From the NCBI GenBank assembly GCA_030248215.1, contig JASANG010002996.1, forward strand, positions 1-64,000: 64,000 bases of DNA, given 5' to 3'. The notes beneath the pieces are model-generated. The model searched no databases, was not told the DNA's origin, and saw only the letters and a list, made by a program, of their open reading frames with translations. The translations under genes and the position numbers were made by a program. Origin of the DNA: Enoplolaimus lenunculus. Lineage: Eukaryota > Nematoda > Enoplea > Enoplida > Thoracostomopsidae. Of this stretch, positions 48,201 through 57,800 are shown in pieces (position 1 is the first letter of the stretch; each line of letters begins with the position of its first letter).

Positions 48201-48275
48201 TGTAGAAAGTCGTAAATTCAACGCTGAAGTACAGTTCAGCTCGTATAAGCTCGAACAATTGCGAGCTGAAGACAT
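44911..48275 (-). CDS. Rhodopsin-like seven-transmembrane receptor, five exons, complete
   Basis: Exons are 48275-48034, 47478-47240, 46623-46373, 45656-45443 and 45260-44911. Phases agree at all four junctions and give 431 aa. Two N-glycosylation sites (NCS at 6, NCT at 14) precede TM1 (about 35-60). TM2 spans 74-96, TM3 121-144, TM4 158-178, TM5 207-232, TM6 268-291 and TM7 354-382. The TM3 end reads VYRPIQY at the DRY position and TM7 ends NPSIRVY, an NPxxY relative. A basic RRRKRR stretch precedes TM6, as expected for the G-protein-facing loop. TM6 lacks CWxP, and no Cys is obvious at the start of TM3. It should act at the plasma membrane; the ligand is unknown, and a divergent chemosensory or peptide receptor is possible. 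Both gene ends lie in tandem arrays. Confidence 0.85.
45443..45656 (-). CDS. 7TM receptor gene, exon 4 (third intracellular loop, TM6)
   Basis: This exon has no internal ATG and was found by reading between exons 3 and 5. The acceptor is GAACTATTTCAG, the donor CTGTCG|GTAAGA. It encodes SENSTRRRKRRLII, then TM6 (INVAIFDLSILADLVARAIL). Length 214 nt fits phase 0 in and one base out. Confidence 0.82.
46373..46623 (-). CDS. 7TM receptor gene, exon 3 (TM4-TM5)
   Basis: I chose the acceptor CCTTTGTTTCAG at 46624 over an upstream TTTTTATCAG because only it restores phase with exon 2 and gives an unbroken TM4 (SIVFGALAVSIIICIASG). The second extracellular loop has a Cys (VICLF). TM5 contains a Pro (SIPF). 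The donor GAATG|GTAAGA leaves phase 0. Confidence 0.82.
47240..47478 (-). CDS. 7TM receptor gene, exon 2 (TM2-TM3)
   Basis: The acceptor is TTTTTTTCTACAG and the donor GCATTG|GTAAAT. It encodes the end of TM2, a loop with VKLMRLVEQRRYFG, and TM3 ending in AYAVYRPIQYSRM, which sits where the (D)RY motif and second intracellular loop belong. Confidence 0.85.
47580..47705 (+). repeat. tRNA-derived SINE, family 1, degraded copy
   Basis: It shares AAGACGTGAGAGCCCC and the CATACTCCTCCCACCC stretch with the 5444-5665 copy. The B box is eroded (GATGATCTAATC). It lies in intron 1 of the receptor gene. Confidence 0.5.
48034..48275 (-). CDS. 7TM receptor gene, exon 1 (start codon, TM1)
   Basis: The ATG at 48275-48273 begins MSSARNCSSLYELNCTS, leading into TM1 after about 34 residues. 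The donor is ATGAG|GTAAAC. The start lies inside the first unit of a 180-bp tandem array, and the three units upstream contain non-productive copies of the same start. Confidence 0.85.
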
Positions 48276-48925
48276 TACAATGATTTGGTTTAAGAATGTA
48301 ATTATGTGTAAATTTTGACTTCAGCAATTGAAGTTAAAGACAGTAATTTAAATTATTTGAAATATAATTCTTTGTAGTCATTTAAAAAGTCGTAAATTCA
48401 ACGCTAACGTACAATTCAGCTTGTATAAGCTCGAACAATTGCGAGCTTAAGACATTACAATTATTTGGTTTAAAAATGTAATTATATGTAAATTTTAACT
48501 TCAGCCATTAAAGTTATAGACAGTAATTTAAATTATTTGAAATATAATTTTTTGTAGTCATTTAGAAAGTCGTAAAATCAATGCTGAGGGACAATTCAGC
48601 TCGTATAAGCTCGAACAATTGCGAGCTGAAGACATTACAATTATTTGGTTTAAAAATGTAATTATATGTAAATTTTAACTTCAGCCATTAAAGTTATAGA
48701 CAGTAATTTAAATTATTTGAAATATAATTCTTTGTAGTTATTTAAAAAGTCGTAAATTCAACGCTAACATACAATTCAGCTCGTATAAGCTCGAACAATT
48801 GCGAGTTGAAGACATTACAATGGTTCCAGAATGTAATTATGTGGAAATTTTGACTTAAGCCATTGAAATTATAGACAGTAAAATTTAAAATTATTTGAAT
48901 TCTAATTGTTTGTAGTCATTTCGAT
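48206..48925. repeat. 180-bp tandem array, four units, over the receptor start codon
   Basis: Units begin (AAAGTCGTAAA) at 48206, 48386, 48566 and 48746, an exact 180-bp period. Each carries the minus-strand start region of the receptor plus about 110 bp upstream of it. ATG is at 48275, 48455, 48635 and 48815. Confidence 0.9.
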
Positions 48926-49805
48926 TGAACTATCTTCTGGCAAAGTTTACGTTGTTACGGTAAGCATGGTCACGGAATGAAACGTTTTGATATTCGATTT
49001 GTGAATTTGTGACGACCGGAACACGACGACCGACGCAGTCAGTAGTTGCATTTTCAAATAATTTTTTTGTTTATTTAATTTAAAATGAATAAAGTACTGG
49101 AATTATGGTATATGGTTTATTTGAGGAGGACCGTAGCCGGCACGACTTTTAAATGGTGATGTTTATAGGCTTATTCCGACAAGCATCGGCGATTATTACA
49201 ATATTTACAACTCTAAACAGGTTCTTGCGCTTTATTATATATGTATTATATTGTGTAACATTTGGCCGCACACGTCGACAACTTGCAGTCTGAAATGTCA
49301 TCGACTCGACAATTCGTCGACCCTGATTGCGCTTCAGTTTTAAGTTTAGGATTACGCTCAATATTATGCTTAGATTTAGGCTTTAGTACACTGTTCGGCG
49401 GCAAGTTGTAGCTCGATGAATTGTCGTAGATTCGTAACATTTTCATATATGTATGTATTTGGTAAACTGATTTGATCTGAATCGATATGACCTGGAGGCA
49501 GTGTAAAACCAAAAGTGTATGATGTCCCCTTTTTAGGTGTGCGTAACTGGGTAAACTCTGTGCACAAAAGATGTAGTCAGCGCATGTTGCGTTTTTGGCC
49601 TACCCACTTATTTGGGGGGGGTAAACATTGCAGGTTTCTTGAACTTTACCCGTCAAGCAAGGGCGGTGATAATGGCGGCGATGGAGGCGCGAGACTTCAT
49701 AATGCTGCGAGCCAGCGAAAATTTTTTACCTACTGTACAACCCATATTATATACCGCTCAATTGCTCATCAAGCTTAGAAATGTGTACTAATTAGAGTTG
49801 CCCCG

Positions 49806-49980
49806 GGGCCAGGATTTTTATCGGGGCCCGGATCGAAGGCCCCGCTGCCGGGGCCGAAGCCGGGGGCCAGGATTTTTATCGGGGCCCGGATCGAAGGCCC
49901 CGCTGGCGGGGCCGAAGCCGGGGGCCAGGATTTTTATCGGGGCCCGGATCGAAGGCCCCGCTGCCGGGGCCGAAGCCGGT
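49806..49980. repeat. GC-rich 58-bp minisatellite, three units
   Basis: GGCCAGGATTTTTATCGGGG begins at 49807, 49865 and 49923. Each unit has GGCCCCG/CGGGGCC palindromes and many CpGs, in an otherwise AT-rich region. Confidence 0.85.
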
Positions 49981-50669
49981 ACCAACCGGGGCCGGTACCA
50001 AATACGAATATAATGGCTGACAGCGGGAAAATAAACAATCTATATATTGTGTAGCATGTACAGCCAACCGTTGGAAAATAAAAATTACCGTGAGACAGGA
50101 ATTGCTTTTGATTCGCACCTAAACAATCGGAACCTTAAACTCCACTCACAACGGTATAAGCGAGTTGATTTATTCAGTCGTTTGCACTTATGTTTAGGTT
50201 TGTCTGTTTGATTTTTACATGGTTCCAACAATTATTGAGTTTAGATAGCTGTTTGGTATTTTGAAGATTTATAAAAATGGCGCATGCACCCCCCCCCCCT
50301 TAGGTTCTTCATATCACAGTCCCTGCTGTTAAGTTAATGCAAACAGATTGGTTGCTTCTTTTATCTTCTTGTTTTCAACGGTGCAAGCAACATCCGCCCC
50401 CTTAAATTCAGAACGAGGTCGGGAAAAAATGCTATTTGTCCTGGTACCTATTGTACAAAGCAATATCCAGAAGTTGCAAACACTAGGCCATACAGTCATC
50501 ACGGACTCTTAGTAAAACGTTTAAGCACAGGCTCGTAGCCAGCCCACCTTGACAGGGGGCTAAAACATTTTTAAGAGGGACATTTAAAGGTTTTCAATGA
50601 CTTACAAGCAAGGTTGAAAATCTTCTAGGAGGCTGAGCCCTCCTGGCCCCTCTTGGCTACGGCTAATTT

Positions 50670-50710
50670 AAGCATCGTTCTCTTGGCTACGGCTAATTTA
50701 AGCATCGTTG
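50670..50710. repeat. Short tandem duplication at the end of a GTAGCC-type element
   Basis: TCTTGGCTACGGCTAATTTA with the following AGCATCGT is repeated directly. It ends a region (50530-50690) bounded by TCGTAGCCAGCC and GGCTACGG, the remains of an element also seen at 44320-44395, 23905 and 11140. Confidence 0.55.
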
Positions 50711-51058
50711 CCACCGATTTGAGCAGCTTGAAATCTGAAGCATGCGAACATAACATTGTACTGCAATAACTCTGTTTGGCTTGACCATTAGGCAGCAAAA
50801 GAACACAGTAATAAGCTTATATTGAAATAGAACAATTTTAGTACTGGTCAAATAAAACATATTAAATTTCATTATATTCGTTTCGACGCTAATTTGTTTA
50901 TCTTACGTTTTATTCGGTAAACAAAACCAAAACTAAGGTCTGTGATTTCAATGTAATAAATTTCAGGCCTCAGTTAGAAGCTGTTACGATAATCAAAGAA
51001 TCGTTTTTGTTTGCTCCAACGGTGACGCCAGGATATAAGACCATGGAATGGTGGGCTA

Positions 51059-51276
51059 CACTGCAAAAAATTGTTAGTCAAATTGACTCTCTCTGAAATA
51101 GGTTTTTCCGGACACACAAACTGAGTCAAAATTCGATTCCGCCAGAGTCAAATTCGACTAGCTGAGTCTCGGTGAGTCGAATATGACTCTGGCGGAGTAG
51201 AATTTTGACTAAGTTTGTGTACTCCGGAAAAACCTATTTCGGAAAGCGTCAATTTGACTCACCATTTTTTGCTGTG
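51059..51276. mobile_element. TA-flanked fold-back MITE, copy 2
   Basis: Same palindrome as 23390-23611, with TA on both sides and few differences (TTTTTTGCTGTG at the right end). Confidence 0.8.
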
Positions 51277-51279
51277 TAG

Positions 51280-51594
51280 AAGCTGAAAGAAAAGCGCTTA
51301 CTGGGCCTAGGAAATGGCAGTTATTTGGGTATTTCTCCCATACAGACTTCTACAGTTACAGCAGACGCTACGGCTCCTAAGGCACAACGCTGTCGACTAC
51401 CATGTCCCTCACACGGTCAATTGACGCCCCTCGCGCAATCCGCCCCGTTCCCTGATAGATCACCGAGACCCTATAGTAGAGTACCTACTGAGACAATGTT
51501 CACAAGTTATAAGCAACCAATGCTTAATTTCCGAAAAAATTTGCGTTCAGTTACAAATTCCACGCTTTTAAAGCCTGTGAAGGTTTTGAAGTAG
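51280..51594 (+). CDS. Isolated GC-richer open frame, doubtful
   Basis: A frame opens at the right end of a fold-back MITE and runs about 100 codons. It includes GNGSYLGISPIQTSTVTAD and a Pro-rich CRLPCPSHGQLTPLAQSAPF segment. Its composition differs from the AT-rich surroundings. It could be an exon, a degenerate transposon gene or chance. No start, splice sites or family are clear. Confidence 0.18.
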   Translation, partial: KLKEKRLLGLGNGSYLGISPIQTSTVTADATAPKAQRCRLPCPSHGQLTPLAQSAPFPDRSPRPYSRVPTETMFTSYKQPMLNFRKNLRSVTNSTLLKPVKVLK

Positions 51595-53438
51595 CCAGTA
51601 TTTGGCTTGATTTTTACAAATGTATCTGAACATTGGTTGGTCAATCGAAGTGGGCCTCCTAAGAACTCAAGCCCTTTAACCTTACGGTAAGCGCTGGAAT
51701 GCCAACATCGGCAGTAGACCGAAAACATTTCTCGACAGCAGTAATATTGACTTAGTTACATAATTTTTGCTACCTTAGTAGACCTCTATACCCTGTCCAC
51801 CAGCGAATCATTGCTGCCAGCCTAATAAAATTTTGTGAACAAAATTTTTTAAATGTCTGATAATTTTTGGCTCCTGGGGCGAGGAATTTGGTACCTACTG
51901 TAGCGCCCAATTTTCCACCACCCACAGTCGCAGCTACACCTACGGTTGATTAGATGTCATGTCAGCTCTCATTCATAAGGGCTCGTTTGGCAACGAATTA
52001 TTGCGCAACTACCAAGGTTCCAAGATACATTTTAGGCTACAGCTGCTACTTGCAACAATATTAATTAACGTGCTGATAAACTATATACCGCCACTATTTT
52101 TAACACATCTATGAAATCAAGTGTTTGTAAGTAAACAAAAAAGTGTAGTATAGTTTAAACCTGCAGTCTTGCTTGAACACATTATAAAAAGCTAAAACGC
52201 CCACTGTTTGCGCTGGCTTAGCTATAAAATTGGTCTTAAACTGCGCTATTTGTCAATTCTAATAGTGCGGCGATGGGAACTGAGGAATCGTATAAAAACG
52301 CCCTTTTATACGCCTTTCGTATTTCAAACAGTATCTTTAAAACGCCATTTTGTATGTTGAGAAACTCTAAAATGAATCGCTTGCGTAATAAAACGCTATT
52401 ATCACTTTTGCATGAATAACGTATAACGTTTATTTTTGAAACGCAAAAAGCGTGTTGTATTTTCTGCACATATTAAGATTAACTGGCTTTTATATCATAC
52501 CGACTTTGTGTAAAATTTCCCTAAATTTTTCAAATTCAAAAGTTAATTCTACAAAATTTCTATCTCAAGGTTCTAACCGTCTCCGGAACGAAAAGAAATG
52601 ATCGACAACAAATTAGATTGTATGCTATCGCCCCACTCGGCAATCTGTTTCCAAATATGGTCAAATTCGGTCAGTACCAGACAGTTCACCCTTGAGCAAG
52701 GAACATGACGTTGATATGTGAAGAAGAGGTAGCTTTTGAACAGACAAATTGAAACCAGTTCTGTGGTGCAGCAACTGCTGGGATCAGAAAGGGCCGGCAT
52801 CTCTCTTTTTTAAAGCCAGAAAAGTTTGTACAGCATAAAATTCAAAACTTTATAAGAAATAGCAAGATCCATATCTTCGAAAAATGGCTTTTCGCTCGTT
52901 TCTCTCGCGATACATCTTCTAACCAATATGTAGTGCTGTTTACACATAAAATAAATTGTCTTGAAATTTCAAGACTCGTACTTTCATAAATTTTCAAAAC
53001 AAAAATGTCTGGTATTGTCACGTATTTCACACATTGATAGTCTGAAACAGGTAAGAAAATTGTGTCTAAACTGGACAAAATATAAATGTCTTATGTTCAA
53101 GAAATTGCTGTTGCCAATTTAGGTATAAGACATTAATTTTTTCCTTTCAAGAAATAACTGTCTTGTGTTCAAGAATTAATTGTCTGATTTTAATGTATGC
53201 AAAAAATTGCTCCGTTTATTAAATAATCGAATTCCAAAGATATGTCGGGTTGAGCTCAGGATCCACCCATCCTAAAGTTTACGTCTTGGACGTATTTTGG
53301 GTTGTAAAATTATTAAGGTATTTGATTCAGCATTACTCCCCAATTTTGGAGTCGGTTTTCCTGGCAAGTCGTTGTCTTGTATTTCATGACATTTGTCATT
53401 TCTGAAAAACTTAAAAAACAAAAGTCTGAAATCCAAGT

Positions 53439-53650
53439 CATTTATGTCTGGAGTCTGTATTAACACATAATTATCTTTAATTTTATACAATATTTCTTGA
53501 ATATAAGACAATTTATTTTGTGTGAGCGTAAATGACAAATGTCATGAAATACAAGACATTTATGTCTGGAGTCTGTATTAAGACATAATTATCATTAATT
53601 TTATACAATATTTCTTGAATATAAGACAATTTATTTTGTGTGAGCGTATC
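53439..53650. repeat. 118-bp tandem duplication
   Basis: TTTATGTCTGGAGTCTGTAT begins at 53441 and 53559; both copies run to TTTTGTGTGAGCGTA with few differences. Between them is AATGACAAATGTCATG, also present upstream in another form near 53385. Confidence 0.8.
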
Positions 53651-54562
53651 TGGCTCCTTCAACTTTTCAATCAGCTTCTGCGTCCTTGGTTCAGTTAAAG
53701 TATACATCGCACTAGGTTTCAAGAAAAATACAGAATTTTACAAAACATTTACAGAAATACGATGAAATAAAAACTGCTGAAAGTTCTTATTTGTTGTCTA
53801 TACAGAAGTTTCAAGAGAAGAGTGTATCCGCTAGTTCTCTGCCTGTATACGTCCTCAATTTTCGCAATGGCATCAGGATGCAGTAAATATAGGTTGCAAT
53901 CTTGTTATTATTCGCTGATATAAACGTCTGTCCTGCACCGATAGCATATATACAGAGTTTTAAACCAGCGATATTTTTTAAAATTTAACCGTTACCCTTT
54001 CAACTCGGCTTGCAGTTCCTATTTGAATTTGATATTATTGTAAAGGCTTAACCCAAAATATGAGGGAATTGGAGTCCCCCTTTTAAGTTGAACATGGTTT
54101 TCTCACACAGCCTGCAGTGTTTTGCTCCTGCCCTGAACCACCACCCCCGTTGCGAAGACGTTCGCGCGCCTACTCTTACGTTTAATATATCGAAAGGTGC
54201 ATTTATGTTGGATCTAGGGATCGGATATTTCACATCTGAGCGATTTTTATCCTAACATCGAGTCTGACGTCTAAATTGCTTGGTTTATCAGTTTTCATTT
54301 TTTAACTGTTCCACTTTACAGACGTGTATATGCTTTTGAATGCTTAGCTGGCACATAGATAATAGAAATTTTTCTCACAACGGCGCAACTGGAACACCAA
54401 AAGTAAGCAAGTATGGGAAAAATTTGTCTAAAGTCAAACGAGCGGTCAAGACGAATGTGTGGAAGGATATCGGCGTAGTTTAGATCTTTCCAAGGGAACA
54501 AATTGGTGTGAGAAAATCGGCCTTCAGGCCTAAATTTTTTTACGATACTAATCGTCATTATT

Positions 54563-54882
54563 TTATTTATGTTTTATATTATCGTATACTGCACAACCTA
54601 TAAATAACAGTATCAATACAACAAAAATCGAAACAAAAACAATAAGAATGATTCGACGAGCTAAATAGTCATCGCCTCCTTTGAATTTGTTCGTTTCCAA
54701 CACTGACCAATACATTTCAATTGCTTTTCTTAACCCTAAATAGTACTGATCTTGGTCATGAATCGAGCTGAATCGGTCACGATAGCGTCGAAAGTATGAT
54801 TTTGTTCGCGACATAATTGTTTGAAAATGTGATCTGTAGCCTATTTCGCTGCCGCCGGCGATTAGTAATCGATGTCGTGATC
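54563..54882 (-). CDS. MOLO-1-like gene, exon 4 (membrane helix, stop)
   Basis: The acceptor is TTTATGTTTTTAG. It starts GSRHRLLIAGGSEIGYRSHF, has a basic KSYFRRYRDRF segment, then YYLGLRKAIEMYW and the single transmembrane helix. It ends YDNIKHK-TAA. Confidence 0.85.
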
Positions 54883-57800
54883 CTAAAAACATAAACGTAT
54901 ACGTATTTTGTGTTGTTTTTCTTAAAATTTAAATTTAGATATGTATTCTGAAATGTGTGTAGCAGCTACTGTCTAAAAACTTAGACTTAAGCTTAACTAA
55001 ACTGGAATATTAGTTTAAGTAAAACTCAAATGGCTGGACGGACTAACTAAACTAGAATTTTAAGTTTTACTTATACTAACAAATTTTCAAGTTTAACACG
55101 AGTTTAAACTTATTTTTGGTTCAAGTAACAAATTCAGCTCATATCCAAGAGTTTACTAAAGTCAGCTTAAACTAAAAATACCGTAAGATTTTAAATTAAG
55201 CATAAACATAACTGTTAGTTTAGTTAAGCTAGAAAGTTAGTTTAATACTACTAGATTAGCTTAAGCTTAGATCAAGTGAGTTTAAGCTTTTAGATAGCAT
55301 CACCAGTTGGTGATAGGTCTCGTGACTTGCGAACCAGTGAATGCTGAGGCTCTAAATACAGCGTAGTTTTTGCATGCGATTCACTCTGCTCCTGTACTAC
55401 TTTTGACTCAATAATTCAAATAGTTAGTGAGCTTGAAAACCTACTGCTATAACTGATGATAGTTGCTATACACATTTGATACAAAATTTGTGCTTATAAA
55501 TCTAGGTCTGTATTCTGAAATGCGTGAATTAGTTTTCAAGCAAGTCAATTTATGAGGTTCAAAATTTAGCACATATTTCGCATTTGATTTGGCCTACTTC
55601 TGTACCAATTTTGAGATCAGCGCATGCAAAAGGTTGTCAGTTTCAAAACTTATCGCTAACTGGTGATAAATACTATATGCATTTGAGAATATGAGCTCTA
55701 CATTCGTAAAAATTAAACCAAATTCTGGACAGTTCGATACCTTTACAGTGCTCTTGTAAAGTCCCCCCTGTCTTTAAAGTTTATGCTTTAGGGAAAACAA
55801 AGCTCATAGGCAAAGGTTTTGGCATAACTAAACTCTTCGCTTAGCCTAGCCTAAGCTAAGGGTAAATATTAAAAATAGTGTACAAGAGTCAATTTAGACG
55901 CACTAAAAGTAGAGACTCCATAGCACTGCTCAACTTTTTCAGCCATGCTTATTTAACCATTAAAACAAATCGGAAAAAGGACAACGGCAAACCGCACAGG
56001 AACCTAAGCCACCATCAAGCAAATGGGCTAATCACAAGAAGGATGGCAGATTGTACAAAAAACCTTGGTAACCAACTCGAAAGAGCCTTGCGAGATGGTG
56101 CCTTTGTGCTCAGATAAAATTTCATAAAAATTATTTTGCGTCCTATATGATTATAATTAATGTACATTATTACGAAACCAAAGGTATACATGTTGAAACA
56201 AATTTACCATAAAGCAACATAACAACGGTATTTTCACATTTTTTCTCATGATCTGGTTGTCTATTTTGCCAGTTCCACCGGTTCACCGCGAGCGCTCTGG
56301 TATAATCCAACGGAGGATCGTTTGAAATTTCATCACGATGTATATCATCGTTATTTGATGAAGTTTCGTACCTTGAACCCATGAAATGTCAAATTTCCAG
56401 CGGACCCTCAACCTGCTCGCTATTATAAGCTTAACCCGTTATACGTGGGCCCCAAATTATGTTGCAAAAGGTTAGGCCGGTTGCCTTGCATAAAATACGG
56501 AAAGGGGGGTAAAACTAATTTAGGAAAGACATGAGGGGAGCTCACAGGTCTTACAACTGGTACTATGAGGCCAAAATGTTTCTAAAACGGCTATCTCTCG
56601 ACCTTTGGTTTTCCTTAAAAGCCACGGGCCCGTAACAGCGTTCACAGTAAATTTTCCGAACTGGGCACTAAAAATGACATATGGTTTGGTTAACGAGGGG
56701 CTATTTTCAACTGTACCACCCTTCCAAGCAATGAAAACGCATAACCTTACCATAACACGTGATACTGCTTTTACAAAAGGTTTAGTAAGTATTACAAAAT
56801 CCTGAAGAACTGCTAAGCAAAGCAGTACCGTATATATTAGATCCTTTCACGAAAAATTTGCTGCGGATGCGATGGGTTCGAAGAACCCACGACGTATAGA
56901 GTATTAATTCAGAAAATATATACCCTTAGTGCTATTTTAGTCACATATATTTTAGAAGATAGGTATGGTATGCTGAATATACGCTTGAATGAAAAGCATT
57001 CCAACCAGCATTAACTGTCGGTTATCATTATATTTAAATAGTGCAGTAGTAAATTTACACTTACGTTATATATGGAGCGTCGTAAATGTGATAAGCCAGC
57101 GCAATGCCGACATAAATTCCCGGGTACGTATCGCACTTTCCACACCGCTCAATGCATGTATCATTTGATTCGGCGTAAAATTCCTCAAAATTTACAGTTC
57201 AATGATTCAACAACAGAATGCAAACGGTATACAGTAAAAATAACGAAAACCGAAATCGGATATTGAAGTTTAAAAGTTTCAATGATTTTGATTGTTCCAT
57301 CAGAACAATTAATGCATGCAAATATTCACAAAGTTTTACTAGATTTTAACGAAAAAATACGGAATGCGTTGCCATTTTTCATGATTTTGAACGAATTTCG
57401 GAATTTTAAGCGAACAATTGCAGTATATCTGAGTATAGAAAAATTTAGTGATTTTTGCGCATATTACATAGTGATTGCGAACATAAATATAACGAATTTT
57501 TTGTATTGGTATAATGGAAATGGGGACGGTCACAAAACCGCTATTCGGTTATGCGGAATTCACGTTATAACCAGGCTAAACGGCCTACGGTTTGTCCCTT
57601 GTTGATTCAACGTCAACGTTAAAGTTCGGGATGTCATATCGGGTAAACAGGCGACTCGAATACATATGACACGCACTTATACAAGCCATCGATCTCAGGT
57701 GTTCTATATGTACATGAGTCAGTATGTCGCGTGTCAAATACTGTGAGATATAATGCAAATATGACATGATATTCCAGTGTTACATCGAATATCATATGAT

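Larger units (their letters stand above)
48926..54562. other. Between the receptor start and the MOLO-1-like stop; no firm gene
   Basis: Contains the minisatellite, a fold-back MITE, the doubtful frame at 51280 and the 118-bp duplication. 48926-49100 should hold the receptor promoter if transcription starts upstream of the array; no TATA or initiator is evident. Confidence 0.5.
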
